Assembly: GCA_947483345.1 (NCBI GenBank)
Contig: CANKNL010000070.1
Coordinates: 1 to 11,998 of the forward strand
DNA from: Chitinophagaceae bacterium
GTDB lineage: Bacteria > Bacteroidota > Bacteroidia > Chitinophagales > Chitinophagaceae
Reading direction: 5' to 3'
Length of the DNA: 11,998 nucleotides
The position numbers were made by a program, and so were the translations under genes. Shown one piece after another: positions 1 to 6,415 of the stretch. The notes under the pieces are model-generated. The model was given only the letters and a program-made list of their open reading frames with translations, searched no databases and was not told the origin of the DNA. Within the stretch, counting starts at the first letter, position 1. Every line of letters starts with the position of its first letter.

Positions 1-681
1 GCCCCCACTGCAGGCCTGCATTTTACTAAGGACATTTTTAACAGTCTTGCTAAAAAAAACATTAAAACCGATTTTGTAACACTGCATGTTGGGGCTGGTA
101 CATTTAAGCCTGTGAAAGCGGCTATCATGAAGGATCATGACATGCATGCTGAGTGGATCGATGTGAGTATTGACTTGATTGAAAATTTAATTTCACAGCT
201 CCATAAACCCGTTATTGCTGTTGGCACAACGTCATTACGAACACTCGAAAGCCTTTACTGGATGGGCGTTAAAGCCACATTGCAGCCAACGATTAAAGAC
301 TTGGCCATCAGTCAATGGGAAGTATATGACGCACCGCTGGCCCATTGCCATATCTCTGGTTCAGAAGCCTTGTCGGCATTATTAAAGTGGATGAAAAATA
401 ATAGTCTTGAAAAAATATTTACTAAAACTGAAATCCTGATTGCACCGGGATATACTTTTAAAATAGCCCATGCCCTGATTACCAATTTCCATCAACCCCA
501 ATCAACGCTTCTTCTGCTGGTTGCAGCAGCCATTGGTGATGACCTGACTACCGGACAGGCAGGTTGGCGAAAAATATATGATTATGCTTTGCAGCATGAT
601 TTTCGTTTTTTAAGTTACGGCGATGGCAGCCTTTTATTTATAGAAAATAATATTAACGCTGATTTAAACGGCCTGCATTAA
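1..681 (+). CDS. queA: S-adenosylmethionine:tRNA ribosyltransferase-isomerase QueA (5' end missing)
   Basis: QueA transfers and isomerises the ribosyl group of S-adenosylmethionine onto 7-aminomethyl-7-deazaguanine in tRNA, giving epoxyqueuosine, the penultimate step of queuosine synthesis in the cytosol. The frame is open from the first base, so the gene starts upstream of the window. An ATG at 112 is internal, because family motifs precede it: PTAGLHFT lies in the first ten codons and LHVGAGTFKPV shortly after. Further QueA signatures follow: MHAEW, GTTSLRTLES, TNFHQPQSTLLLLV and the C-terminal FRFLSYGDGSLLF. About 226 residues are visible, the C-terminal half to two thirds of a normal QueA, ending naturally in TAA. 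The methyltransferase gene starts 25 nt downstream on the same strand, so the two may be co-transcribed. Identification is firm. The N-terminal domain cannot be assessed. Confidence 0.96.
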   Translation, partial: APTAGLHFTKDIFNSLAKKNIKTDFVTLHVGAGTFKPVKAAIMKDHDMHAEWIDVSIDLIENLISQLHKPVIAVGTTSLRTLESLYWMGVKATLQPTIKDLAISQWEVYDAPLAHCHISGSEALSALLKWMKNNSLEKIFTKTEILIAPGYTFKIAHALITNFHQPQSTLLLLVAAAIGDDLTTGQAGWRKIYDYALQHDFRFLSYGDGSLLFIENNINADLNGLH

Positions 682-706
682 TTTTATAAACTAATTATAC
701 GCATTT

Positions 707-1480
707 ATGATCATTAAGAAAATGGTAAGAACACTGTTTAACAATACAGGCATTTATATTGGCAAAAGCCCTACCTATAAAGGCAAGGCCAATTTTTGTA
801 TAGACGGTTTCCATTATGGCCTTTCATTTCCTTCTGCCAATTATACACCCTGGCTGGGCGATGACGCATTTTTGAAAATTTATACCCAGATTAAAACCAA
901 TACCCTGGTTGATATATACCGCTGTTATGAACTTTGGCAATTGGTACAAAAAGCACAATCATTAAATCCCGCTGCTGCTATTCTGGAAGTTGGCGTTTGG
1001 CGTGGAGGCACTGCAGGTATTATGGCACAGCAATTATCAAATGTAAATAGTAAAGCTATTTTATATTTGGCTGATACTTTTTCGGGTGTGGCAAAAGCAG
1101 GTGCCAATGATAATTTTTACACAGGTGGCGAACACAGTGATACCAGCCAGTATATAGTAGAAGATCTGTTAAAAAACAAAAGTCAATATCCGCATTTTAA
1201 GATTTTAAAAGGTATTTTTCCGGATGATACCGCCAATAAAATTCCTGTAAACGAACAATTTAGCCTTTGCCATATTGATGTAGATGTTTATGACTCTGCA
1301 AAAGATATTTTGGAATGGGTATGGGATAAATTAATACCCGGCGGGGTTGTGGTTTTTGATGATTATGGCTTCCATAGCTGTACGGGTGTAACAAAACTGG
1401 TAGATGCCTATCGTAATCATTCAGACAGACAGATCATTCACAACCTGAATGGTCATGCCCTTATGATTAAAATTGCTTGA
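707..1480 (+). CDS. TylF/MycF-type SAM-dependent O-methyltransferase
   Basis: This is a 257-residue class I methyltransferase of the TylF/MycF (macrocin O-methyltransferase) family. Characterised members methylate sugar hydroxyls using a divalent metal. The glycine-rich SAM motif LEVGVWRGG lies at residues 93-101 and an acidic residue that may contact SAM at D123 (LADTFSG). Candidate metal-binding aspartates are D191 and D193 (HIDVDVYDS) and D218-D219 (FDDYG), in the order expected for the family. The N-terminal 85 residues are helical and not family-diagnostic. The chosen ATG lies 25 nt after the queA stop. A second ATG at 722 is possible, and no clear Shine-Dalgarno site separates the two. 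The stop lies 4 nt from the end of the convergent L,D-transpeptidase gene. The neighbours are not glycan or antibiotic biosynthesis genes, so the substrate is unknown. It could act on a surface polysaccharide or a secondary metabolite. Confidence 0.85.
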   Translation: MIIKKMVRTLFNNTGIYIGKSPTYKGKANFCIDGFHYGLSFPSANYTPWLGDDAFLKIYTQIKTNTLVDIYRCYELWQLVQKAQSLNPAAAILEVGVWRGGTAGIMAQQLSNVNSKAILYLADTFSGVAKAGANDNFYTGGEHSDTSQYIVEDLLKNKSQYPHFKILKGIFPDDTANKIPVNEQFSLCHIDVDVYDSAKDILEWVWDKLIPGGVVVFDDYGFHSCTGVTKLVDAYRNHSDRQIIHNLNGHALMIKIA

Positions 1481-1484
1481 TTTT

Positions 1485-2066
1485 TTACTGACGGATAGTT
1501 ACCGGTGTACCCAGTGGAATATAACTGTACAGGTCCTTCATTTCGGTGTATTTTACAGAAACACATCCATCGGTCCAGTTATAAAAATTATCGATGGTCC
1601 ACTCTTCCTGAGGCCTGGTGGCATGAATAGCAATGCCATTACCAATTTTGGCATTTTTGGGTACCAGTCCTTTCGCCTTCCTTTCTTTAAATTTTTGAAC
1701 ACTGATATCGTTAGGATAATCCAAAAGTAGCTCGGGTCCCCAATTCTGGTGAATCTTTTTAAGGATTACTTTAAAATTACCTTCAGGTGTTTTTTTATCT
1801 CCCTCTCTCATTTTATCACTTAAGTCTTTGCTTCCAAACACGATGGGATACGTAGCATACCATCCCTCTTCATCATATACATATAATTCATATTCACTTT
1901 TATCAACAATAATATAATAGGGATTATACACACTATCTTTTTTAACCCTTTTTATCTGCTTGGCGGCTTTTTTTGAAGTAGATTTTTTTTTGGGTACAGG
2001 TATAAATGAAAACAACATCACCCCTAAGGTTAACATACAGATTTGAGAAAGACGGGTAAATTTCAT
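1485..2066 (-). CDS. Secreted L,D-transpeptidase (YkuD domain) with WTDGC-type active site
   Basis: This 193-residue protein has an N-terminal hydrophobic stretch (about residues 5-24, a signal peptide or anchor), a Lys/Ser-rich linker (26-43) and a YkuD catalytic domain (about 50-192). YkuD enzymes use a cysteine to make 3-3 cross-links in peptidoglycan or to attach proteins to it, in the periplasm. Visible signatures are GDKKTPEG (89-96), the histidine H148 in IAIHAT and the predicted nucleophile C168 in WTDGCVSV. The classical motif is HG ... S-x-G-C-[IV]-R. Here the glycine after His is Ala and the Arg after Cys is replaced, a variant that occurs in the WTDGC[IV]-type YkuD subgroup, so activity is still plausible. 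The gene has its own 5' region: a strong terminator at 2158-2194 separates it from the sigma operon upstream. It converges on the methyltransferase gene with a 4-nt gap and no hairpin. Confidence 0.9.
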   Translation of the reverse strand: MKFTRLSQICMLTLGVMLFSFIPVPKKKSTSKKAAKQIKRVKKDSVYNPYYIIVDKSEYELYVYDEEGWYATYPIVFGSKDLSDKMREGDKKTPEGNFKVILKKIHQNWGPELLLDYPNDISVQKFKERKAKGLVPKNAKIGNGIAIHATRPQEEWTIDNFYNWTDGCVSVKYTEMKDLYSYIPLGTPVTIRQ

Positions 2067-2157
2067 TTTGTGAAAATAATTTTATTTTTAGCTGCAAACG
2101 ACGTGCCGTTTAAAATTATTTTATTCCCTTACAAAAGATTAACAAAAAATATGACTT

Positions 2158-2194
2158 AAATAAGAACTTCCGGTAACACCGGAAGTTCTTATTT
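2158..2194. terminator. Bidirectional hairpin terminator, 17-bp perfect stem
   Basis: The left arm (2158-2174) and right arm (2178-2194) are perfect reverse complements of 17 bases separated by the triplet AAC. One bulged base allows pairing to extend a few bases further outward. The GC core (CTTCCGGT) is flanked by A-rich and T-rich sequence on both sides, so the hairpin can end transcription in either direction. Its position fits the end of the sigma / anti-sigma / barrel operon, whose last stop codon is at 2259. It insulates the L,D-transpeptidase gene that follows on the same strand. Confidence 0.88.
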
Positions 2195-2258
2195 TAAGTT
2201 CAGCCTTTATGCATGCTCATAAAATCATCATGGGTAACTAATTGAAAAACTGCGCTTT

Positions 2259-3134
2259 TTACCAAAAACTAAACCTGAATCCCATATTATATGGCCTCAT
2301 ATCCAGGCTCCTTTCGTATATTGATTTTGGACTAAATGAACCATATAACCGAACAGGCCCGATACCTATTTCGGCTACATAAGAAAATTTGAAATGCGCT
2401 AAATCATAATCACCTTTATTTTTTAATTTTCCCCTTTCGTTACTTTTTTGTTTGTTACGCTGGCTATAAAGATAACCGGCACTTACCCCCAAACTAAAAC
2501 TTACACCTTTTTTAGGTTGATCTGGATTAGTTACAAAATTCAACATCAAGGGTATTGTGGCATAGTCTGCAGCCAGTTTATTCTTACTAAATGCTATTGA
2601 ATCCCTGAAAATAAAAGGCACATTGGTTTGTGTATTGGCCGTGTATGGTACCAGTCCGCCTTCATTATAATTAACTGCAGATTTATATCTGTAATTATTC
2701 AGCTCAAGCCCAAAACCATACTTAAGATTAACGTGGTGCTTGATCAAATTTATCCTTTGCATAAAAACCCAAATGTTTACATTCATGCTTTTACCCCCTT
2801 TGAGTTTAAAATCATTTTTATTTAATGCAGGATAACCCGGTCTGTTAATGAGATAACTGCCTGTATTGGTATAATCTGTTTTGTCATTGTAATTTGAAAA
2901 TCCGAGATCAATGATCCACCAATTAGTAGACAGGTTTGATTTTTTCTTTTTCGAATTGTCGTCGCCGATCTTTACTGAAAGCCTTTTGTCTTTATCCCCT
3001 TTCCCTTTTTTAACTATTATCATACCCCCAATCCTGATTGTATCTTTATTGAGATCTGTTTTAACAGAGTCTTCCTGTGCCAATACGTTTAAGCAAATCA
3101 TTGCTATGGCTAAAAGTAGAATTAGCTTTTTCAT
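2259..3134 (-). CDS. Outer-membrane beta-barrel protein, last gene of the ECF sigma operon
   Basis: This 291-residue exported protein starts with a clear signal peptide (MKKLILLLAIAMICLNVLA, cleavage near Q20). A short charged Lys/Asp-rich segment follows (about 41-66). From about residue 70 to the end it shows alternating hydrophobic and polar strands rich in aromatics and glycine, such as WWIIDLGFSNYND, VNLKYGFGLELNNYRY, VSFSLGVSAGYLYS and VRLYGSFSPKSI. It ends in FRFSFW, a terminal aromatic residue as in outer-membrane barrels recognised by the BAM machinery. This resembles the Bacteroidota OMP_b-brl_2 type proteins, which have 8-10 strands and no known ligand. It starts 18 nt after the anti-sigma stop and so is surely part of the same transcript, which suggests it is a target or partner of the sigma / anti-sigma pair. 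The function is not known. A sensory or membrane-stabilising role is inference. Confidence 0.85.
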   Translation of the reverse strand: MKKLILLLAIAMICLNVLAQEDSVKTDLNKDTIRIGGMIIVKKGKGDKDKRLSVKIGDDNSKKKKSNLSTNWWIIDLGFSNYNDKTDYTNTGSYLINRPGYPALNKNDFKLKGGKSMNVNIWVFMQRINLIKHHVNLKYGFGLELNNYRYKSAVNYNEGGLVPYTANTQTNVPFIFRDSIAFSKNKLAADYATIPLMLNFVTNPDQPKKGVSFSLGVSAGYLYSQRNKQKSNERGKLKNKGDYDLAHFKFSYVAEIGIGPVRLYGSFSPKSIYERSLDMRPYNMGFRFSFW

Positions 3135-3152
3135 AATTTCAATTTTAAGTGA

Positions 3153-4304
3153 TTATTTTAATGCAATTTCAAATGCGGCAATCTTTATGCCATCGCCTGT
3201 CTTTAAATTGGTGGTACGTTCTAAAACTCTTTTTGCTTTTCGCAAAAAACCACCAAGTACTGTTCGCTTTTCTTTGTCATCATCAACGTTTAGATAACGG
3301 CTGTTATTTTCACCACTGGCAGCATCATTATTTACTACCTGAATGGCAGTTGAATTTATTTGTGCATGACCATTGTTAACCTGGGTAATAACCGCCTTGT
3401 TTATATTCTCTTTCGGATTGGTTTTAACAATAGCATCATTATTTCCGGAAACACTGCTCCTATTGTTATTTTCAGGTAATACGTTAGCAACAATTGTTTC
3501 GTTACGTCTATTTCTGTTAATATTTTCAAAATAGAGTTTTGGTAAAGTATGGCCGGGTTTATTAGAGCTGCTATTCTGTACGGTCATATTTTCTTTTGGA
3601 GTAAAGCCAATAGCCTTATTCACTTTTCCTGTTTCCGGGTTATGATTCTCATTTGACTGAGCTTCTCTCTTTTTTTGATGGACAGCCGATCCTCCATTTT
3701 CTGCAATTGCTTTGTCATCTGAGGGTGTTGAGCTTATTGTAGTTTTTATGTTTGTTCGGCTGGTTTTAGCGCCATTAACCAACTTGTTTGAGCCGCTTGT
3801 TGTTTTATAATCATTTGTAAATACGGTGATCCCCGTCCAAAGCGCAAAACCCAGTATTATGGCTGCGGCTGCTGCACGCCACCATGTAAAGCCAACTACC
3901 CTGCCCCCCTTTTTTCTGTATAATAAATGTTTATTTTCAAAAACTACAGTCCGATCTGGTTGCAGTTTTGTCTGTTGCAAAATGGCCCACTCTGCCATCG
4001 CTTTATTATCTGTTGCCAATAAAATTTCAACAGACTTTTTATCTGCAGCAGACAATTCATCATCAGCAAACAATAACAAATTTTCGTGTAATGCAGTAAT
4101 TTCAACTTCCCTGTACAACCAATTTTTTTTATCCAGATTAATATCATCAGCTTTTATTACGGTCTGTTGCAATAAAATAAGCTCCATTTTAAGATCTGGA
4201 TTTTCCTGTACAAACATATCCACGGCTTTCCTTTCTGCAGCAGATAATTCCTTATCTACATACAGTAAAAAAAATGTTTCGTAATTATGTCGATTAACAG
4301 TCAT
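3153..4304 (-). CDS. Transmembrane anti-sigma factor with duplicated N-terminal domain
   Basis: This 383-residue single-pass membrane protein lies directly downstream of the ECF sigma gene, with a 63-nt gap, and is probably its anti-sigma factor. Residues 7-65 and 73-130 are tandem copies of one cytoplasmic module. ELSAA (19-23 and 83-87) and LQQT (45-48 and 109-112) repeat at a spacing of 64 residues, and LYR (63-65 and 128-130) at 65. No HxxxCxxC zinc motif is present, so this is not the classic ZAS type. A transmembrane segment spans about 138-162 (WWRAAAAAIILGFALW), followed by a long Asn/Ser/Lys-rich, probably disordered periplasmic stretch. The C-terminal module, about 351-383, begins GGFLRKAKRVLERTT and ends IAAFEIALK. 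It looks ordered and may be the sensory or docking end. The outer-membrane barrel gene follows 18 nt later, and contact between the two proteins is plausible but unproven. Confidence 0.8.
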   Translation of the reverse strand: MTVNRHNYETFFLLYVDKELSAAERKAVDMFVQENPDLKMELILLQQTVIKADDINLDKKNWLYREVEITALHENLLLFADDELSAADKKSVEILLATDNKAMAEWAILQQTKLQPDRTVVFENKHLLYRKKGGRVVGFTWWRAAAAAIILGFALWTGITVFTNDYKTTSGSNKLVNGAKTSRTNIKTTISSTPSDDKAIAENGGSAVHQKKREAQSNENHNPETGKVNKAIGFTPKENMTVQNSSSNKPGHTLPKLYFENINRNRRNETIVANVLPENNNRSSVSGNNDAIVKTNPKENINKAVITQVNNGHAQINSTAIQVVNNDAASGENNSRYLNVDDDKEKRTVLGGFLRKAKRVLERTTNLKTGDGIKIAAFEIALK

Positions 4305-4367
4305 TATTATTATTTGTTGTTGTTAGTTGTTAGTGAGCCGCATGCCAGGCCATTAAACAACTGGTAA

Positions 4368-4853
4368 CTATATCACGTTTTCCGGGCTCACGATATACGC
4401 CCTCAAAAGCAGCCTTGCTCTGTGTAAATAAACCTTTACCTGACTGTCGTTAAGTCCGGTTATTTGTCCAATCTCCTCGTAGCTGTATCCCTCATAATCT
4501 TTCAATAATACCAGGCTTCGTTGTTTTTCATTTAACGTATACAAGGCCTCATTCAAAATCCTTTTAGTATCATAGTTTGGTGATATTGCCCCTTTTGCAT
4601 TTTCAGAAAAATCTTCATGCAAAACAACGCGCTTTATTTTCCGTACATGATCAATCATTTGATTGTATGCAATTGTAAACAGGTAGCTTTTACTACGTGC
4701 CTGTTCAACTTTATCCCTATTGATCCATAGTTTTTCAAATGCACCCTGCACCACATCCTTTGCATCCTCATTATGCCTCAAATTTTTGAGGATAAAGCGG
4801 TATACATTGTCTGCATACAGGTTTACGCATTCATTATATTCTCTCTCAGTCAT
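4368..4853 (-). CDS. RNA polymerase ECF-type sigma factor
   Basis: This 161-residue sigma-70 family protein contains only regions 2 and 4, the ECF layout. Region 2 covers about residues 9-75, with the core-binding and -10 recognition helices in YADNVYRFILKNL, AKDVVQGAFEKLW and SYLFTIAYNQMIDHVRK. Region 4 covers about 100-152, with a helix-turn-helix in YSYEEIGQITGLNDSQVKVYLHRARLLL that recognises the -35 element. Length and layout are normal. The gene is first in a three-gene operon with a membrane anti-sigma factor and an outer-membrane barrel protein, which suggests control by an envelope signal. A TGTAAC-N17-CGTA promoter about 50 nt upstream (4904-4930) matches ECF promoter architecture and suggests autoregulation. 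Which genes elsewhere it controls cannot be seen here. The stop is TAG at 4368-4370. Confidence 0.95.
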   Translation of the reverse strand: MTEREYNECVNLYADNVYRFILKNLRHNEDAKDVVQGAFEKLWINRDKVEQARSKSYLFTIAYNQMIDHVRKIKRVVLHEDFSENAKGAISPNYDTKRILNEALYTLNEKQRSLVLLKDYEGYSYEEIGQITGLNDSQVKVYLHRARLLLRAYIVSPENVI

Positions 4854-4903
4854 ACAGTTTTTGGGTAGTTAATTTACCCCAGTAAGGTTATTTTTAAGTG
4901 TAA

Positions 4904-4930
4904 TACGAAGGTGGATAATAAAATGTTACA
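4904..4930 (-). promoter_or_regulatory. Putative ECF-type autoregulatory promoter of the sigma operon
   Basis: Read on the minus strand, TGTAAC (4930-4925) is followed after 17 nt by CGTA (4907-4904). This closely matches the TGAAAC-N16/17-CGTA architecture of sigma-W-like ECF promoters. It lies 51 nt before the sigma-factor ATG, leaving an untranslated leader of roughly 40 nt. Its position immediately in front of the ECF sigma gene makes autoregulation the simplest reading. This is inference from pattern only. Confidence 0.6.
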
Positions 4931-4936
4931 AAAAAT

Positions 4937-5008
4937 AAAAAAAAACCTGTCGGCCTGAACTCGGTTCTTTACTGCCGTTTCAGTCGGTAACCACACTAAA
5001 AGACAGGG
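4937..5008 (-). ncRNA. Candidate small RNA, about 70 nt, with U9 tail (family not recognised)
   Basis: On the minus strand a self-contained small transcription unit can be read. A -7 element TAGGTTTG (5021-5014) is followed about 6 nt later by CCCCTGTC, whose CCTGTC (5007-5002) pairs with GACAGG (4951-4946). The second arm is followed directly by nine T residues (4945-4937), as in an intrinsic terminator. The roughly 50-nt interior contains nested pairing options, GGTT/AACC enclosing CCG/CGG, and a competing CTGAA/TTCAG pairing. It ends just before the ECF promoter of the sigma operon. It is either a free small RNA or a terminated leader. No open reading frame of credible composition occupies it. 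I do not recognise an Rfam family. Confidence 0.55.
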
Positions 5009-5013
5009 GACTT

Positions 5014-5021
5014 CAAACCTA
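5014..5021 (-). promoter_or_regulatory. Bacteroidota -7 element for the candidate small RNA
   Basis: TAGGTTTG on the minus strand matches the TAnnTTTG -7 consensus of the primary sigma factor of Bacteroidota exactly. A TTTG at the usual -33 distance is not evident. The predicted start falls at the first bases of the closing stem of the small RNA candidate, which supports both calls together. Confidence 0.45.
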
Positions 5022-5132
5022 ACATTCTCCAAACATGATATATTCCTATGCCTTTTTATCACTTGATTAGCATTATTTCAAAATAGCTATTAATTTCCCT
5101 ACCGGGCTGGGGAATTGGTGGGGCTTTTATCT

Positions 5133-5140
5133 TAAATTTG
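5133..5140 (+). promoter_or_regulatory. Possible -7 promoter element of kbl
   Basis: TAAATTTG matches TAnnTTTG and lies 20 nt before the kbl ATG, so the leader would be only about 15 nt. TTGG at 5115-5118 is somewhat too close for a standard -33 element. The 307-nt gap from 4854 to 5160 otherwise holds the minus-strand small RNA candidate and the ECF promoter. I see no glycine riboswitch or other aptamer in front of kbl. Confidence 0.4.
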
Positions 5141-5160
5141 CCCCTTATCAACTTTTATAT

Positions 5161-6348
5161 ATGAATGAGCATTTTGTAGCCCGCATCGCTTCCGAAATCG
5201 CCGGGATTGAAGCAGCCGGTCTCTCTAAAAAAGAACGCATCATCAGCAGTGAACAGGGTGCCGAAATTATTGTAAATGGCAAGACGGTTCTAAACTTTTG
5301 TGCCAATAATTATCTTGGTCTGTCATCACATCCAAAAGTAGTGGCCGCTGCCAAAAAGTATATTGATCTACGAGGCTATGGCATGAGTAGTGTACGTTTT
5401 ATCTGCGGTACACAGGATATACATAAAGAACTGGAAAAAAAGCTGGCTGACTTTTTAGGCACAGAAGATACCATCTTATACGCTGCAGCTTTTGATGCCA
5501 ATGGCGGTGTTTTTGAACCTTTGTTTGGCGAAGAAGATGCGATCATTTCTGATGCACTCAACCATGCTTCTATTATTGATGGTGTTCGTTTGTGTAAAGC
5601 ACAGCGGTATAGGTATGAACACAATAACATGGAAGATTTGGAAGCCAAACTTATAGAATCTGCTCAGTTACGCAGCAGAATAATTGTAACCGATGGCAGT
5701 TTCAGCATGGATGGCACTATTGCTCAATTGGATAAGATTTGTGATTTAGCCGATAAATACGATGCTATTGTAATGATTGATGAATGCCACAGCAGCGGGT
5801 TTTTAGGTAAGACCGGAAGAGGAACTCACGAATACCGTAACGTGATGGGGCGCATTGATATCATCACCGGCACCTTAGGCAAAGCCCTTGGCGGTGCCAG
5901 TGGTGGTTTTACAAGTGGCCGTAAAGAAATCATTGAAATGTTGAGGCAACGTAGCCGGCCCTATTTGTTCAGCAATACGGTGGCACCAAGTATTGTGGGT
6001 GCATCAATAGCCGTTTTAGATATGCTTAGCGAAACAACAGAACTGAGAGATCAGCTAGAAATCAATACCCGTTATTTCAGAACCCAAATGACCGAAGCCG
6101 GTTTTGATATCAAACCCGGTGATCATCCCATCGTTCCCATTATGTTATACGATGCCGTACTGGCACAAAATTTTGCTGCTCAATTATTAGACGAAGGCAT
6201 ATATGTGATTGGATTTTTTTTCCCGGTGGTAGCAAAGGGACAAGCCAGGATAAGAGTACAATTAAGTGCCGCACATAGCCAACGGCATTTAGATAAAGCG
6301 ATTGAAGCATTTACTAAAATTGGGAAAGCGCTGGGCGTGTTGAAATAA
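5161..6348 (+). CDS. kbl: Glycine C-acetyltransferase (2-amino-3-ketobutyrate CoA ligase)
   Basis: Kbl is a cytosolic PLP enzyme that interconverts 2-amino-3-ketobutyrate plus CoA with glycine plus acetyl-CoA, the second step of threonine breakdown through threonine dehydrogenase. The 395-residue protein has the family's usual length. Diagnostic stretches run its whole length: NFCANNYLGL (45-54), SSVRFICGTQ (76-85), AIISDALNHASIIDGVRLCKA (127-147, with the ring-stacking H135), TDGSFSMDG (177-185), DECHSSG (207-213, with D207 and H210) and GTLGKALGG (237-245), in which K241 forms the Schiff base. The RFICGTQDIHKELE stretch separates it from serine palmitoyltransferase and BioF relatives of the same fold. 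No threonine dehydrogenase gene is adjacent, so the partner must lie elsewhere. The gene stands alone between the small RNA candidate and a perfect bidirectional terminator. Confidence 0.96.
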   Translation: MNEHFVARIASEIAGIEAAGLSKKERIISSEQGAEIIVNGKTVLNFCANNYLGLSSHPKVVAAAKKYIDLRGYGMSSVRFICGTQDIHKELEKKLADFLGTEDTILYAAAFDANGGVFEPLFGEEDAIISDALNHASIIDGVRLCKAQRYRYEHNNMEDLEAKLIESAQLRSRIIVTDGSFSMDGTIAQLDKICDLADKYDAIVMIDECHSSGFLGKTGRGTHEYRNVMGRIDIITGTLGKALGGASGGFTSGRKEIIEMLRQRSRPYLFSNTVAPSIVGASIAVLDMLSETTELRDQLEINTRYFRTQMTEAGFDIKPGDHPIVPIMLYDAVLAQNFAAQLLDEGIYVIGFFFPVVAKGQARIRVQLSAAHSQRHLDKAIEAFTKIGKALGVLK

Positions 6349-6363
6349 ATAATATCGTTTTTT

Positions 6364-6411
6364 TATAAATAGTAAAGCCCCCGGTTTATTCTGAGGGCTT
6401 TACTATTTATA
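6364..6411. terminator. Bidirectional hairpin terminator, 17-bp perfect stem
   Basis: TATAAATAGTAAAGCCC (6364-6380) is the exact reverse complement of 6395-6411, with a 14-nt loop between. The stem has a GC core and A/T-rich ends, so U-rich tails exist in both directions. A run of T also precedes the left arm at 6358-6364. It sits between the convergent stops of kbl (6348) and the secreted-protein gene (6416) and can serve both. Confidence 0.88.
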
Positions 6412-6415
6412 GAGC

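Noticed and set aside
112..114. ATG at 112 as the start of queA
   Set aside because: PTAGLHFT and LHVGAGTF, core QueA motifs, lie in frame before it.
2911..3297. 128-codon open frame on the plus strand
   Set aside because: It is antisense to the barrel and anti-sigma genes, and its Phe/Ser/Leu-rich product is a complement artefact.
3826..4284. 152-codon open frame on the plus strand
   Set aside because: It lies entirely antisense to the anti-sigma gene. Its Ser/Ala-rich product is what the complement of that coding sequence gives.
4874..5062. 62-codon open frame on the minus strand upstream of the sigma gene
   Set aside because: It crosses the small RNA stem and its poly-T tail (read as RFFFIFCN) as well as the ECF promoter, and the product has no recognisable features. 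The RNA reading explains the structure better.
5041..5160. Glycine riboswitch in front of kbl
   Set aside because: The gap is too short on the plus strand after the small RNA candidate, and no tandem aptamer pattern is present.
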